The notes: generated by a model from the letters alone, not told the origin. A DNA stretch of 64,000 bases from Anagrus nilaparvatae (GCA_022575985.1 JAKSXM010000156.1:3472001-3536000), one strand, 5' to 3'; counted from the first letter of the stretch, positions 46,544 to 59,736 are shown. Numbers and translations are program-made.

Positions 46544-46974
46544 GTACTTTGATGTTTAGCCTAAATTGGTCGATTTCATTCAAATATTGTTATGTGTTAT
46601 TCATGAAATTAAAATAGGTAATAAAAACTAACAGCACTTTTAGTGTTCATATTAATTTAATAAAAATACTAGCTGATTGGCCTCGCGATGCTCGGCTTAA
46701 CCAAATAAAAACTCTTGTGCATTAATTTTTTTATATTTTGATCATATGTAGTTAATTATAATAAATTTAATCATACGTGATTAAAATGCAATTTAATTTT
46801 ATTTAAAAATGAATGAGAACAGAATTAATTTTATACTTCTAAAATTAACAAAAAAATTTTATAATACATATTAAGAAAAAGTTACATGATTATTTATAAA
46901 TATTTATAACTAATGAGATATATTTTATAACATAAATAATTATTGATAATAAATAACAATTGAAAATAAAATAT
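46544..46974. other. AT-rich spacer
   Basis: Nothing recognised apart from a short GC-richer patch (about 46670-46705). Confidence 0.45.
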
Positions 46975-47795
46975 AGTAATATGCAGTTTTTTTAACAAAA
47001 TTTGCAGTTTTTTTTCATATTGTAGACAATGAATATTTGAATATTTTCAATTTTTATATACATCACAACTGATATTGTAGACAATCAATATGAATATGAC
47101 TGTAGAATGAAATTTTCATAATTTTTTATTGTTCATAAATAGGACAGGCGAAATCCATTTCACTCTATGGGGAAATTTTTTTTAGGTTTTTCATAAATAA
47201 AACAGCCAACAATATAGATTGAAAATTTTGAATTTTTTTCACAATGTAGACAGCCAATATAAATTTTACTATTGAGTGAAATTTTTATAATTTTATGTTT
47301 TTTCATAAATAGTATAGCCGATATCCATTTTACTCTATGGTAAAATTTTTGGTGTTTTCCATATATAAAACAATATAAATTGAAATTTTTGCTGTTTTTT
47401 TATATTGTATAATCAATATGAATTTTACTCTAGAGTGAAATATTTATGATTTTTTTTTGTTCATAAATAGGACAGAAGATATCCATTTTACTCTATAGTG
47501 AAATTTTTTAGGGTTTTTCATATATAAAACAGTCAACAATATAGATTGAAATTTTTTCAGTTTTTTCATATTGTAGACAATCAATATGAATTTTACTATC
47601 GAGTGAAACTTTTATAATATTTTTTATAAACTTTTTTTCATAAATAGGACAGCCGATATCCATTATACTCTATATATGGTTAAATTTTTGAGTTTTTTCC
47701 TATATAAAACAACTAAAAATATAGATTGAAATTTTTGCTGTTTTTTATATTGCAGAGAATCAATATTAATTTTACTCTAGAGTGAAATATTTATG
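46975..47795. repeat. Satellite I, about 168-bp unit, five copies
   Basis: TTGTAGACAATCAATATGAA recurs at about 47075, 47245, 47400, 47572 and 47750, alternating with GGACAGCCGATATCCATTTT-type segments. A related tail continues after copy D to about 48175. Confidence 0.85.
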
Positions 47796-47800
47796 ATTTT

Positions 47801-48065
47801 GGTTCCTCATAGAGGACCCATTGTTTTAGGTAAAATTTTTATTTCTAAATTTTTGACATATACGCACGTTTTGAGACCTCAGGATGCTAAAAAAACAAGT
47901 TTTAAAAAAAAGTTTGCATGTGTGTGTGTGAGTGTATGTATGTATGTATGTAGCACTGTCACCGATGATATTTCCAGTATGACATTAAGGCCTATTTTTT
48001 TTATAAAATTTTTTTCACCAAAAAATCTCTAGTTACTTTTTTACCTCATTTTTTTCCATGCGAGT
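47801..48065 (+). repeat. GGAACC repeat family, copy D (partial)
   Basis: It starts GGTTCCTCATAGAGGACCC, with the TG/TATG tract and one worn monomer, then breaks off. It sits in the middle of satellite I, so it arrived after that array formed or was copied with it. Confidence 0.75.
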
Positions 48066-48239
48066 AAATTTTTGTAGTATTTTCATATCGTAAACAGCAA
48101 ATATGAACTTTACTATACAATTAAATTGTTAAAATTTTTATTTTTTTTATTCTTAGGACTGCCGATATATACCCCAAAATATACCCCGCTTTCAATTTTT
48201 TTCGAATAGTAGCCTGATTTTTAGAAAAGTTGTAATTTC

Positions 48240-51200
48240 AATTGCATTGAAATCTTAGTAATTAATTTAGCAGAAACCATAACTCACTTTAATTTTATTT
48301 CGAAAAGTGTCCTTTTTTATATAAAAGTTGTAATTTCAAATGTTTTTATGCAATGATAGCATTGAAATATTAGTATTGAATTTAACAGAAATTAAATCCC
48401 ACTTTAATTTTTTTTTCGTTAACAACTTAAAAAGATAAACTCATATTGATTGTCCACAATTTGAAAAACTTCTAAAAATTTAAATATAAATTGTCGGGTG
48501 TGTTGTATTTTGTATTTTTATATTTTTGAATTTTTTATTTGTAAAAATTGTATTTTCAAATATTTTTATTGACTTTAGCAGAAACTATACGTCATTCTAA
48601 ATTTTTTTGTAATAGTGTCCTATAAATTTTGTAATAGCGTTTTATATAAAAGTTGGAATTTCAAATATTTTTATGCAATGATAGCATTGAAATATTTTTA
48701 TTGACTTTAGCAGAAACTAAACGCTATTCTAAATTTTTTTCGATTAGTGTCCTGTTTTATACAAAAGTTGGAATTTCATATATTTTTATGCAATGATTGC
48801 ATTGAAATATTATTATTGACTTCAGCAGAAAGTATACATTATTCTAAATTTTTATCTAATAGTGTCCTTTTTTATATAAAAGTTGTAACTTAAAATATTT
48901 TTATCCAATGATTGCATGGAAATATTTTTATTGACTTTAGCAGAAACTAAACGATATTCTAAATTTTTTTCGATTAGTGTACTGTTTTATATAAAAAACG
49001 TAATTTCAAATATTTTTATGCAATGATTGCATTAAAATATTTTTATTGACTTTAGCTGAAACTGTACGCCATTCTAAATTTTTTCTAATAGTGTACTGTT
49101 TTATACAAAAGTTGTAATTTCAAATATTTTTATGCAATGATTGCATTGAAATATTTTTATTGACTTTAGCAGAAACTATACGCCATTTTAATTTTTTTTT
49201 TAATAATGTTCTGATATACATAAAAATTGGCATTTCAAATATTTTTATGCAATGATTGCATTGAAATATTTTTATTGACTTTAGCTGAAACTGTACGCCA
49301 TTCTAAATTTTTTCTAATAGTGTACTGTTTTATACAAAAGTTGTAATTTCAAATATTTTTATGCAATGATTGCATTGAAATATTATTATTGACTTTAGCA
49401 GAAACTGTACTACATTCTAAATTTTTTTGAATAATGCTCTGTTTTAAATTAAAATTGGGATTTCAAATATTTTTATGCAATGATTGCATTCAAATATTTT
49501 TATGCAATGATTGCATGGAAATATTTTTATTGAATTTAGCAGAAACTAAACGATATTCTAAATTTTTTTCGATTAGTGTACTGTTTTATATAAAAAACGT
49601 AATTTCAAATATTTTTATGCAATGATTGCATTAAAATAATATTAATGACTTTAGCAGAAACTGTACTCCATTCTAAATTTTTTTGAATAATGCTCTTATA
49701 TATATAATAATTGGGATTTCAAATATTTTTATGCAATGTTAACATTGAAATATTTTTATTGACTTTAGTTGAAACTGTACGCCATTCTAAATTTTTTCTA
49801 ATAGTGTACTGTTTTATACAAAAGTTGGGATTTCAAATATTTTTATGCAATGATTGCATTGAAATATTTTTATTGACTTTAGCAGAAACTAAACGCTATT
49901 CTAAATTTTTTTCGATTAGTGTCCTGTTTTATACAAAAGTTGGAATTTCAAATATTCTTATGCAATGATTGTATTGAAATAATATTATTCACTTTAGCAG
50001 AAACTATACGTCAATCTGGATGTTTTTCGAATTCTGTTCAGTTTTATACAAAAGTTGGGATTTCAAATATTTTTATGCAATGATTGCATTGAAATATTTT
50101 TATTAACTTTAGTTGAAACTGTACGCCATTATAAATTTTTTCTAATAGTGTCCTGTTTTATATAAATGTTGTAACTTAAAATATTTTTAAGCAATGATAG
50201 CATAGAAATATTTTTATTGACTTTAGCAGAAACTAAACGCTATTCTAAATTTTTTTCGATTAGTGTCCTGTTTTATACAAAAGTTGGAATTTCAAATATT
50301 CTTATGCAATGATTGTATTGAAATAATATTATTGACTTTAGCAGAAACTGTACTTCATTCTAAATTTTTTTGAATAATGCTCTTTTATATATAAAAATAG
50401 GGCTTTCAAATATTTTTATGCAATGTTAATATTGAAATATTTTTATTGACTTTAGCAGAAACTATACGCCATTCTAAATTTTTTTTTGAATAATGCTTTG
50501 TTATATATTAAAATTGGCATTTCAAATATTTTTATGCAATGATTGCATTGAAATATTTTTATTGACTTTAGCATAAACTAAACGCTATTCTAAATTTTTT
50601 TCGATTAGTGTCCTGTTTTATACAAAAGTTGGAATTTCAAATATTCTTATGCAATTATTGCATTGAAATATTTTATTGACTTTGGCAGAAACTATACGTC
50701 AATATGAATGTTTTTGGAATAGTGTCCTGTTTTATACAAAAGTTGGGATTTCAAATATTTTTATGCAATGATTGCATTGAAATATTTTTATTGACTTTGG
50801 CAGAAACTATACGTCAATCTGAATGTTTTTGGAATAGTATCCTGTTTTATACAAAAGTTGGGATTTCAAATATTTTTATGCAATGTTAACATTGAAATAT
50901 TTTTATTGACTTTAGCAGAAACTAAACGCTATTCTAAATTTTTTTCGATTAGTGTACTGTTTTATACAAAAGTTGTAATTTCAAATATTTTTATGCAATG
51001 ATTGCATTAAAATAATATTAATGACTTTAGCAGGAACTAAACGCTATTCTAAATTTTTTTCGATTAGTGTCCTGTTTTATACAAAAGTTGGAATTTCAAA
51101 TATTCTTATGCAATGATTGCATTGAAATAATATTATTGACTTTAGCAGAAACTGTACTTCATTCTAAATTTTTTTGAATAATGCTCTATTATATATAAAA

Positions 51201-52330
51201 ATAGGGCTTTCAAATATTTTTATGCAATGTTAATATTGAAATATTTTTATTGACTTTAGCAGAAACTATACGCCATTCTAAATTTTTTTTTGAATAATGC
51301 TTTGTTATATATTAAAAATGGCTTTTCAAATATTTTTATGCAATGATTGCATTGAAATATTTTTATTGACTTTGGCAGAAACTATACGTCAATCTGAATG
51401 TTTTTGGAATAGTATCCTGTTTTATACATAAGTTGGAATTTCAAAAGTTTTTATGCAATAATAGCATTGAAATATTTTTATTGACTTTAGCAGAAACTAT
51501 ACGCCATTCGAAATTTTTTTCGATTAGTGTCCTGTTTTATATAAAAGTTGTAACTTAAAATATTTTTAAGCAATGATAGCATTCAAATATTTTTGTTGAC
51601 TTTAGCAGAAACTAAACGCTATTCTAAATTTTTTTCGATTAGTGTCCTGTTTTATATAAAAGTTATAACTTAAAATATTTTTAAGCAATGATAGCATAGA
51701 AATATTTTTATTGACTTTAGCAGAAACTAAACGCTATTCTAAATTTTTTTCGATTAGTGTCCTGTTTTATACAAATGTTGGAATTTCAAATATTTTTATG
51801 CAATGTTAACATTGAAATATTTTTATCGACTTTAGCAGAAACTAAACGCTATTCTAAATTTTTTTCGATTAGTGTACTGTTTTATACAAAAGTTGTAATT
51901 TCAAATATTTTTATGCAATGTTAATATTGAAATATTTTTATTGACTTTAGCAGAAACTATACGCCATTCTAAATTTTTTTTTGAATAATGCTTTGTTATA
52001 TATTAAAATTGGCATTTCAAATATTTTTATGCAATGATTGCATTGAAATATTTTTATTTGACTTTAGCATAAACTAAACGCTATTCTAAATTTTTTTCGA
52101 TTAGTGTCCTGTTTTATACAAAAGTTGGAATTTCAAATATTCTTATGCAATGATTGCATTGAAATAATATTATTGACTTTAGCAGAAACTGTACTTCATT
52201 CTAAATTTTTTTGAATAATGCTCTTTTATATATAAAAATAGGGCTTTCAAATATTTTTATGCAATGTTAATATTGAAATATTTTTATTGACTTTAGCAGA
52301 AACTATACGCCATTTTATTATTTGTGAAAT
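48240..52330. repeat. Satellite II, about 115-bp unit, roughly 35 copies
   Basis: Each unit contains TTTCAAATATTTTTATGCAA, then a CAATGATTGCATTG inverted core, then TTGACTTTAGCAGAAACT, a TTCTAAATTTTTT block, and GTGTCCTGTTTTATA. Spacing between successive GACTTTAGCAGAAACT motifs is about 115 bp. Variant classes (TTTCGATTAG versus TTTGAATAATGCT) alternate, hinting at a higher-order pattern. Short open frames such as QIFLCNDCIEIFLL are reading-frame accidents of the repeat. Confidence 0.92.
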
Positions 52331-52379
52331 AAAAGTTTTATAGAAAAGTTGGAATTAAAAATATTTGTATGCAATAATT

Positions 52380-53270
52380 GCATTGGTAAAATTTTTATGC
52401 AATGATTGCATTAAAATATTTTTTTAATTTCAAAAATTTTTATGTAATGATTGCATTGAAATATTTTTTTAATTTCAAAAATTTTTTAGCAATTGAAATT
52501 TCGATTGCATTGAAATATTTTTTTAATTTCAAAAATTTTTTAGCAATGATTGCATTGAAATATTTTTTTAATTTTAAAAATTTTTATGCAATAATCATTG
52601 AAATATTTTTTTAATTTTAAAAATTTTTTAGCAATGATTGCATGGAAATACTTTTGTAATTTCAAAAATTTTTTAGCAATGATTGCATTGAAATATTTTT
52701 TTAATTTTAAAAATTTTTATGCAATAATTGCATTGAAATATTTTTTTAATTTTAAAAATTTTTATGCAATAATCATTGAAATATTTTTTTAATTTCAAAA
52801 ATTTTTTAGCAATGATTGCATTGAAATATTTTTTTAATTTGAAAAATTTTTATGCAATGATTGCATTGAAATATTTTTTTAATTTCAAAAATTTTGTAGC
52901 AATGATTGCATTGAAATATTTTTTTAATTTCAAAAATTTTGTAGCAATGATTGCATTGAAATATTTTTTTAATTTCAAAAATTTTTATGCAATGATTGCA
53001 TTGAAATATTTTTTTAATTTCAAAAATTTTTTAGCAATGATTGCATTGAAATATTTTTTTAATTTTAAAAATTGCATTGAAATATTTTTTTAATTTCAAA
53101 AATTTTTATGCAATGATTGCATTGAAATATTTTTTTAATTTCAAAAATTTTTTAGCAATGATTGTATTGAAATATTTTTTTAATTTCAAAAATTTTTTAG
53201 CAATGATTGCATTGAAATATTTTTTTAATTTCAAAAATTTTTATGCAATGATTGCATTAAAATTTTTTTT
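52380..53270. repeat. Satellite III, 45-bp unit, about 20 copies
   Basis: The unit ATGATTGCATTGAAATATTT followed by TTTTAATTTCAAAAATTTTT and AGCA recurs every 45 bp with few changes. It contains the ATTGCATTGAAATATTTTT segment of satellite II, so it probably grew from a fragment of that unit. Because 45 is a multiple of three, it yields a 15-residue protein repeat (IALKYFFNFKNFYAM) on paper; no start context, splice sites or regulatory signals support a real gene. Confidence 0.92.
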
Positions 53271-54419
53271 GTATTTGTCTTGTTTTATAAGAAAATTGTA
53301 TTTTTTTATTGACTTTACCAGAAACTATACGCCATACTGGCCATTATAAATTTTTTTCTAACTGTCTCTTGTTTAATAGAAAAGTTGTAATTTCAAATAT
53401 TTTTATACAATGATTACATTTAAATATTTTTTTAATTTTATATATTTTTATGCAATGGTAGCATTTAGATTTTTTTTAAGAAAATAAAATATAAAATATA
53501 TAAAATCATATAAAAAATGTATATCAGCTGTCCTAAATATAAAAAAATAAAAAATTTCAAAAAAGTCGTTTTTTTGATATTTCTCTTTAATGAATGAATG
53601 AAATTAAAAAAAAATAAAAGTGGCATTAGAAAAGAGTTTAATAAATACAAAGAAACTTGGTTTTTACATTTTGATACAATCCATTCCGAGATCTGATGTG
53701 ATGAAAATGTCCACTTTTTGATTTTTTTAATTTTGAAGTTCTTAGCTTCAAACAGTTGTAACTCTGAACCGTGATCTCAAATTAAAAAAAAAAACGTCAA
53801 ATCGATAGCATTTTTTCCAAGGAATAATTTGCACTAAACCTCGTCTCAAAAAACCTCTTAGATCCTGAGAAAAATCAGTTTTAGTGAAAAAAAATGAAAT
53901 TACTTTGGGTTTTCGACCACTAACTTCTGATATTGATTTCTCGAAATCATTTAAATATTTTTTAAAAATTAAAAAAAGGTCTGGAGATATTTCTTTAAAG
54001 ATTACTTTAAAACCACTTTCATGTATTTTCGTCCGTACAATTCTTCATAAATGCATGTCCAATAAAATCAAAAATAGTCATTTTTTTAAATTATTTCATT
54101 TTAATATATATAGGATTTAATAATTTTTTTTAACATTGAAATAAGTAGATAAAAAACAATTCATATCAAATGTAATATATTAGTTATGAAATTATAAAAT
54201 TATTAATTTTTTTAGTAAATAAAATAAACAAAATGTGATAAAATGACAAAGGAAATGTATATTGTAATGATTATATTGTTTTAATAATTTCAAATTAAAT
54301 TTAAAATTTCAGGTCCTTAACATATCTTTAATAAAATGTTATAAAAGTTATATGCAATTATTTATTAACATGAAAAAAAGAGTTCAAATTTAAAAGTAAA
54401 GCATGTTAAATAATAACTT
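53271..54419. other. Satellite edge and AT-rich DNA
   Basis: Worn satellite units continue to about 53470. Beyond that there is no gene or clear repeat; a 78-codon plus frame at 53884-54120 has no supporting features. Confidence 0.5.
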
Positions 54420-54424
54420 CACTG

Positions 54425-54620
54425 TTAAAAATACCCTATGGTAAATATACGAAATAGTCATAAAATTACGATTTTGTCGTAAATTTACTAAAAAAATCGT
54501 AAATTTACCATTTAAATCGTAATTTTACGATTTTGAAATAGTAAATTTACGACATAATTGTAATATTACCACCGAATCGTAAATTTACGATATTTATGGT
54601 AAATTTACGATTTTATCACG
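54425..54620. repeat. Cluster of palindromic CGTAAATTTACGA motifs
   Basis: About eight variants of ATCGTAAATTTACGATTTT, each nearly self-complementary, are packed in about 190 bp. It begins with CACTGTTAAAAATACCCTA, reminiscent of CACTGTAAAAAGT ends of the MITE at 39500. Confidence 0.7.
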
Positions 54621-55444
54621 CATTAGATTTGAGTATTTATAAGCCTGGAAACAATATTTTCGAAACCGAGGGGTAAGTACTCCTTAGCTTACCTTATTTT
54701 TTCGTTCCTAAACTCATATACGAGTAAAAAATAATTTTGGCATTTGTATTAACACTAAAATATCAGAAGGTATTCTCATCTCAAAAGTTATTTTAAAGCC
54801 GTAAAAACTTTGTTTAGGAATTTCAAGTTTTGTTTACAAGCCACAATTGAAATGAACTAAAACAAAATTTTAATAGTAAATAAATTTTTTAACATCTAAC
54901 ATTTTTTACGTACATAAATGTTAAGAACTGTTTAACAAAACAATTGGAATTCTTTTGTTTGATTTCTAAGTTAAAAAATTCTAAGGCAAAAGAGGATAAA
55001 GTTAATTAAATTCAAATAAAAATTTTCGGAGCTTAAAAAAGAAGGGAAAATAAAAATTACTTGGTTCTCTTTCACCTTAAATCTTTAAAATTTTAATCTG
55101 AGAACAAATTTACTTATAAATTAAATAGTCTTAATGATTAAATTTTGCACAAGATCCAGATTAAACATGAAAAAAGCAAAAAAATTAACCTTTGGGTAGA
55201 AAAATCAAAATTTTTTCAAAACCATTGATCTAAAGTTTTGAATTAAATATGTAGGTTTGTCTGAAATGTTTCTTTCAAATATAAAGATTATGTAATAACA
55301 AAGTATAATAGTAACGGAATCCCAATAACGTAAAGGGTACCTAAAAAATGAAAATACACTCGTATGTGAGAATAAAAATAATATGAAAAATCATATTTGA
55401 AAAAGAACTTTTATGAAATTTGAAAATTAATATCTAACTTTTAT
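54621..55444. other. AT-rich DNA, nothing recognised
   Basis: No gene, RNA or repeat pair found in this stretch. Confidence 0.5.
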
Positions 55445-55830
55445 GAGAAATTGTTTTTACCATAATGTCTACCCCTTGATGAAGTTTTATGATTTTTTTT
55501 CATGGTCATATTTGAAATAAGCAACGTCAGAAACCCAGGATACAGTTTTTCAAGTAAAAATAAAGCCTTTTAAGGAAACTGTGTTTTCTACCTTTTTCAT
55601 CCTAATTTTCCACCCTTAGTTGAAGTTTTATAATTTTTTTATAGTCATATTTGAAATCAGCAACCTGAAAAATTTCCCGATAGAGTTTTTGAAGTAAAAA
55701 TAAAGCCTTTTATAAAAATTGATTTTTCACACCTTTTCACCCTAATTTTTCACCCCTAGATGAAATTTTATGATTTTTTTGAGTTCATATTTGAAATCAG
55801 CAACCTCAAAAATCCCCAGATATAAATTTA
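55445..55830. repeat. Three tandem units of about 140 bp
   Basis: TCATATTTGAAATCAGCAAC, AAGTAAAAATAAAGCCTTTT and CACCCCTAGATGAAGTTTTA-type segments recur three times in the same order. Confidence 0.8.
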
Positions 55831-55920
55831 GAGCTAATAATATAAAGAAGTTTCTGAATTATAATAAAGTGGCCCGTTTTGGCCGCGCCGGTGGTAATCG
55901 ATTAACAAGGGGAGTTCAAT

Positions 55921-56522
55921 ACATTTCGAACACCAAATTACACCAAATGTTTATGAACGAGTTTATTATGTTGAAAAAACATGCCGGCTAACCTCGGTTA
56001 ATTCCAATGGGCCTTCTGGGCCTAGAAACGCAGGGCTCAATTTTATATAATAGGGTTTTTTGGTTATTTTCAATATAACGCTACAACTTCCCATGTTAAC
56101 CAAAACATTTTTGGTTGGTTTTATTTTTTTGGTATAAGTGTCACCTTTCATACGCCATAAACCACAATTTTTTATCACTGATTCTTTCATCACTATATCC
56201 AATTAACCAAATGGTTATTTTTTGCTAAAAATGACCAATTTTTAAATTGCTGCCAAATTTGTAATTTTTTACGAAAACAGGTTTTATAAGTCTCATAAAA
56301 CTTCCACAAGCTTCAAATTAGGCTATGGTGATGAAAGAATTATTGATATTAATTTGGTTGACTTGCGTGATTTTGGGGTTTTATTGAAAATTCCCAAAAA
56401 AAACCCTATTTTATAACATCGAGCCCTGCGTTTCTAGGCCCAGAAGGCCCATTGGAATTAACGGAGGATAATCAGCATGTTTTTTTTAACATAATAAATA
56501 TGTTTATCCATAAACATTTGTA
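55921..56522. mobile_element. Foldback element, family FB-A, copy 2
   Basis: The same arm content as at 7.2 kb (GGGCCTTCTGGGCCTAGAAA and its complement, AACCAAAACATTTTTGGTTG), with a shorter interior. The arms match each other better than in copy 1. Short frames on both strands inside it are by-products. Confidence 0.8.
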
Positions 56523-56799
56523 TGAGAATATTTTAGAGTGAAAAATTGAAATTTTTTAATCTGAAATTCGTTTTTCTCGACCCCGAAAACCTCCTGGAAA
56601 CGAAGAAAGTTCATTTTCTTATGTTTTTCGACTCGTTCAGAAACAACAACAATAAAGAAGTCCGCGCGCAATAATAAATTTATCATTTTTTACATTCACG
56701 TGTATAATATTGTGTTATCATGTATAGTCAAGTAGAAAACAAAACTTTTTTTAAATTTAAGAAATGTTAAAAATCTTATTTCTGAGATTTTTTGTATAA

Positions 56800-57960
56800 C
56801 TAGGGGGCAAGCCCCCTGCGCGCTAAAGCGCGCCAACCCCCTCAAATTCAATTTTAAATGAGAAACAATTTAAACTTCAAACAAATATTTAATTAATAAA
56901 ACAAATTGTCTATTTTATTTATACATAATCTTCATTTTTGAGTATAAGCTAAATATTCGAATGTTAAAAAATGGCTATAATTGACGAATACAAAAAAGTT
57001 ATTTCTATAAAAGGAAAATAAAAAAAAAATTTATTTTTTTAAGTTACTTTTACTCATTGGGGGGTTACTTTAACGCAATTTTAAAATAAAATTATGTATG
57101 AATTAACCCTTGATATAACTGTATATTTTACCAATAAATTATGCGATCACAGTCCCTCGGTGCTACGCACCTCGGGACCTGTACACCTTCCCATTTGATG
57201 TATTATAACTTTACATCACTTATTTCATAAATGGATCCCTCATAAAATAACTAATTTTTTATTTAGCCAAAACGTGAAATTTATCAAAAATATCCCTTAT
57301 TCAGGTAGGTTTTGCTGATTTAAGGGCGAAGCGCTCATTTCTTAAATAAATTACCCCGAAATTCGTGATCAGCGACACAAAAATTTATTGTATACCAAAT
57401 CTGGTGGTGACGAGTAACTATACTATAACTTTTATTTTATTTTTATTAAACATAAGTTTTAAAAATTAATTTAATGATAACATTTTTATATATAAAACAT
57501 TTAATTAAATATAAATAAACATTTAACATAAAAGTTACTTTTTATATTGTTATTTATAATATATAAATAATTTAATTTAAAAAAATTTTTAAATGCGCGC
57601 CATTAAAAATAACAGAACAGTATAAGGTTTAATTTTTACACCGCCAGAGCGCGCTAGTATTAATTTCTAAATGAATAACAGCTGACGATTGACCAATCGG
57701 AATTAAGTGCCTCAAAATTCTTCTGACATTTCTCGATTTTAATAGAAGATAATACCTTAAAATTAAAGTTCATGTATGAAAACGTATAAACATGTAGAGA
57801 CACATTTTTCAACTTTGTGAATGCCCACGTATGCTCATGTATTATAATGTATAGCTTCATGCATGATCATACATCATCATTCATGAAATCCGATTCCAAG
57901 GGTAGATAAATCTATAAATTTTCAGTGGCTTCGCTCAGTCTCACACATGTCCGCGGTAAT
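56800..57960 (-). mobile_element. Helitron-like element (3' end clear, 5' end uncertain)
   Basis: On the minus strand two GC-rich hairpins (GCGCGC-TTTA-GCGCGC, then GGGGGC-TT-GCCCCC) run straight into CTAG followed by TTA. Helitron 3' ends have a hairpin, CTRR and a 3' T. A further hairpin (GGTGC-GTA-GCACC, about 57159-57171) and GAGCGAAGCC-type motifs lie upstream. The 5' TC end could not be fixed; 57960 is a guess from the last GC-rich motif. No Rep/helicase frame is seen, so it would be non-autonomous. Confidence 0.45.
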
Positions 57961-58106
57961 CTAGTAATTAACCTATCCTCCGTTTTAAAAATTCGAATTA
58001 TTAAAATATTTGTTGAAATAGGTATTTTAAATAGTTATTTTAATTTTTAAATGGTTTTTAATGTTAATTATTATAGTTTATGCAAAAATTTTACTTATTT
58101 TCAATT

Positions 58107-58172
58107 CAAGCCGGGCCTAAAGTTCAACAACGCCAATTTTCTTTTGGAGTGGGGAAAGGCCGGACTCAAAAC
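58107..58172. repeat. Partial copy of the GAGTC MITE
   Basis: Ends with GAGTGGGGAAAGGCCGGACT followed by CAAAA, matching the right end of the MITE at 63228-63399. Only part of the interior is left. Confidence 0.55.
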
Positions 58173-58494
58173 TAAACAATTTTTTTTTTCACAAGAAACA
58201 AAATTGTTTTTTTTCTTTATATCCAAAAAATTTTCTATAAAAAAATAATAACTTTGTCCTAATTCTTATAAGTAATTAAAAAAAAAGAAAAAAAAATATT
58301 TTAAAATATTTTATTTGTTAAATCAGAAAAGTTTTTTTAATTTTATCTCAGTTATTTAAGGCTACTTACAGCCTTTTTATTTTAATCTTTTCAGTTTTTA
58401 ATATATAAGAAAGTTTTTTTCTACAGAAACTTATTTTTTTTTTTGTAAATTACAAACATGCTATCTAAAAATGCAGTTTTAAAAAATACATATA

Positions 58495-59736
58495 CGTCAA
58501 AATTCGATTTTTGATTTTTTGACATATAAGCACGTTTTGAGACCCCAGGAAGCTAAAAAACCGGTTTTTAAAAAAAGTATGTATGTATGTGTGTGTCTTT
58601 GTGTGTGTGTCTATGTACGTATGTAATTGGTGATATTTCACAAACATTATGAAATTAAGACCTAATTTTTTTTTCAAAAATTTTTTCACCAAAAAAGCTC
58701 TAGGTACTTTTTTTTTTTTAATTTGGATGTAATACCTCATTTGTTTCCACGAAAGTACTTATATTTGAAAGTATGGTTTTTACTCTATATCTCGAATCTG
58801 ATACTTAATTTTTTGAAAATTTTTTTCCCAAAATTTTTTTCACGAAAAAATACATAAAACACCAATTTTTTTTTTCTTTTTGGACGTAGTACCTAATTTA
58901 TTTCTATGAAAGTACTAGTTTTAGAAAGTTTGTTTATAGTCATTTTTTGGATCTGATACCGAATTTTTTCAAAAATTTTTTCTCAAAATTAAAGAAACAA
59001 AAAAATTAAAAAACCTGCAATATTTTTTTTTTTTTTTGGGGTGTAATACCTCATTTAATTCCATGAAAGTACTAATATCTGAAAATATTGCAACCGGCGA
59101 TGTTTCACAACCGTTATGAAATGAAGACCTAATTTTTTTTTCAAAAATTTTTTCACCAAAAAAGCTGTAGGTACTTTTTTTTTTTTTTTAATTTGGATGT
59201 AATACCTCATTTATTTCCACGAAAGTACTTATATTTAAAGGAATAGTTTTTACTCGATATCTCGAATCTGATACTTAATTTTTTGAAAAATTTTTTTCCT
59301 AAATTTTTTTTCACAAAAAAATACAAAAAACACCAAATTTTTTTTTCTTTTTGGATGTAGTACCTAATTTATTTCTATGAGATTTTAGACAGTTCGTTTA
59401 TTGTAATTTTTTGGATCTGATACCGAATTTTTCCAAAATTTATTTCTCAAAATTAAAAAAGTTTTTTTAAACTGCAATATTTTTTTTTTTTTTGTGTAAT
59501 ACTTCATTTAATTCCATGAAAGTACTATATTGAATAATTATTATCCAATGAATTACGTTAGATTTTATTTGAAAAAAATAGATTTAGTTAAATTCAATAC
59601 ATAAATTTTCTTTTAACTTTTAAAAGTTAATAGAAATGAGTGTATGATTGCATGGTTGTAATCGGTGATATGTGTGGCATATTGAAGTATTTAGCTTATT
59701 GTTTAAGGAACCTTAGTGCCAGCTAGTTGGCAGGGT
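58495..59736 (+). repeat. GGAACC repeat family, copy E
   Basis: The family start is slightly worn (CGTCAAAATTCGATTTTTGA), then the TG tract and eight or so monomers. It ends GGAACCTTAGTGCCAGCTAG and TTGGCAGGGTAT. The tract TGATTGCATGGTTGTAATCG before the end is shared with copies A and B. Confidence 0.8.

Noticed and set aside
49434..50889. Several frames reading QIFLCNDCIEIFLL-like repeats
   Set aside because: Direct translations of satellite II units.
52380..53270. CRISPR-like array
   Set aside because: Contiguous tandem units with no unique spacers, in a eukaryotic genome; it is a satellite.
52402..53349. Repeat protein of 15-residue units
   Set aside because: Translation of the 45-bp satellite; no promoter, splice or independent coding evidence.
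55770..56202. Frames at the left arm of FB-A copy 2
   Set aside because: Matching frames are not kept in FB-A copy 1, as expected for noncoding arms.
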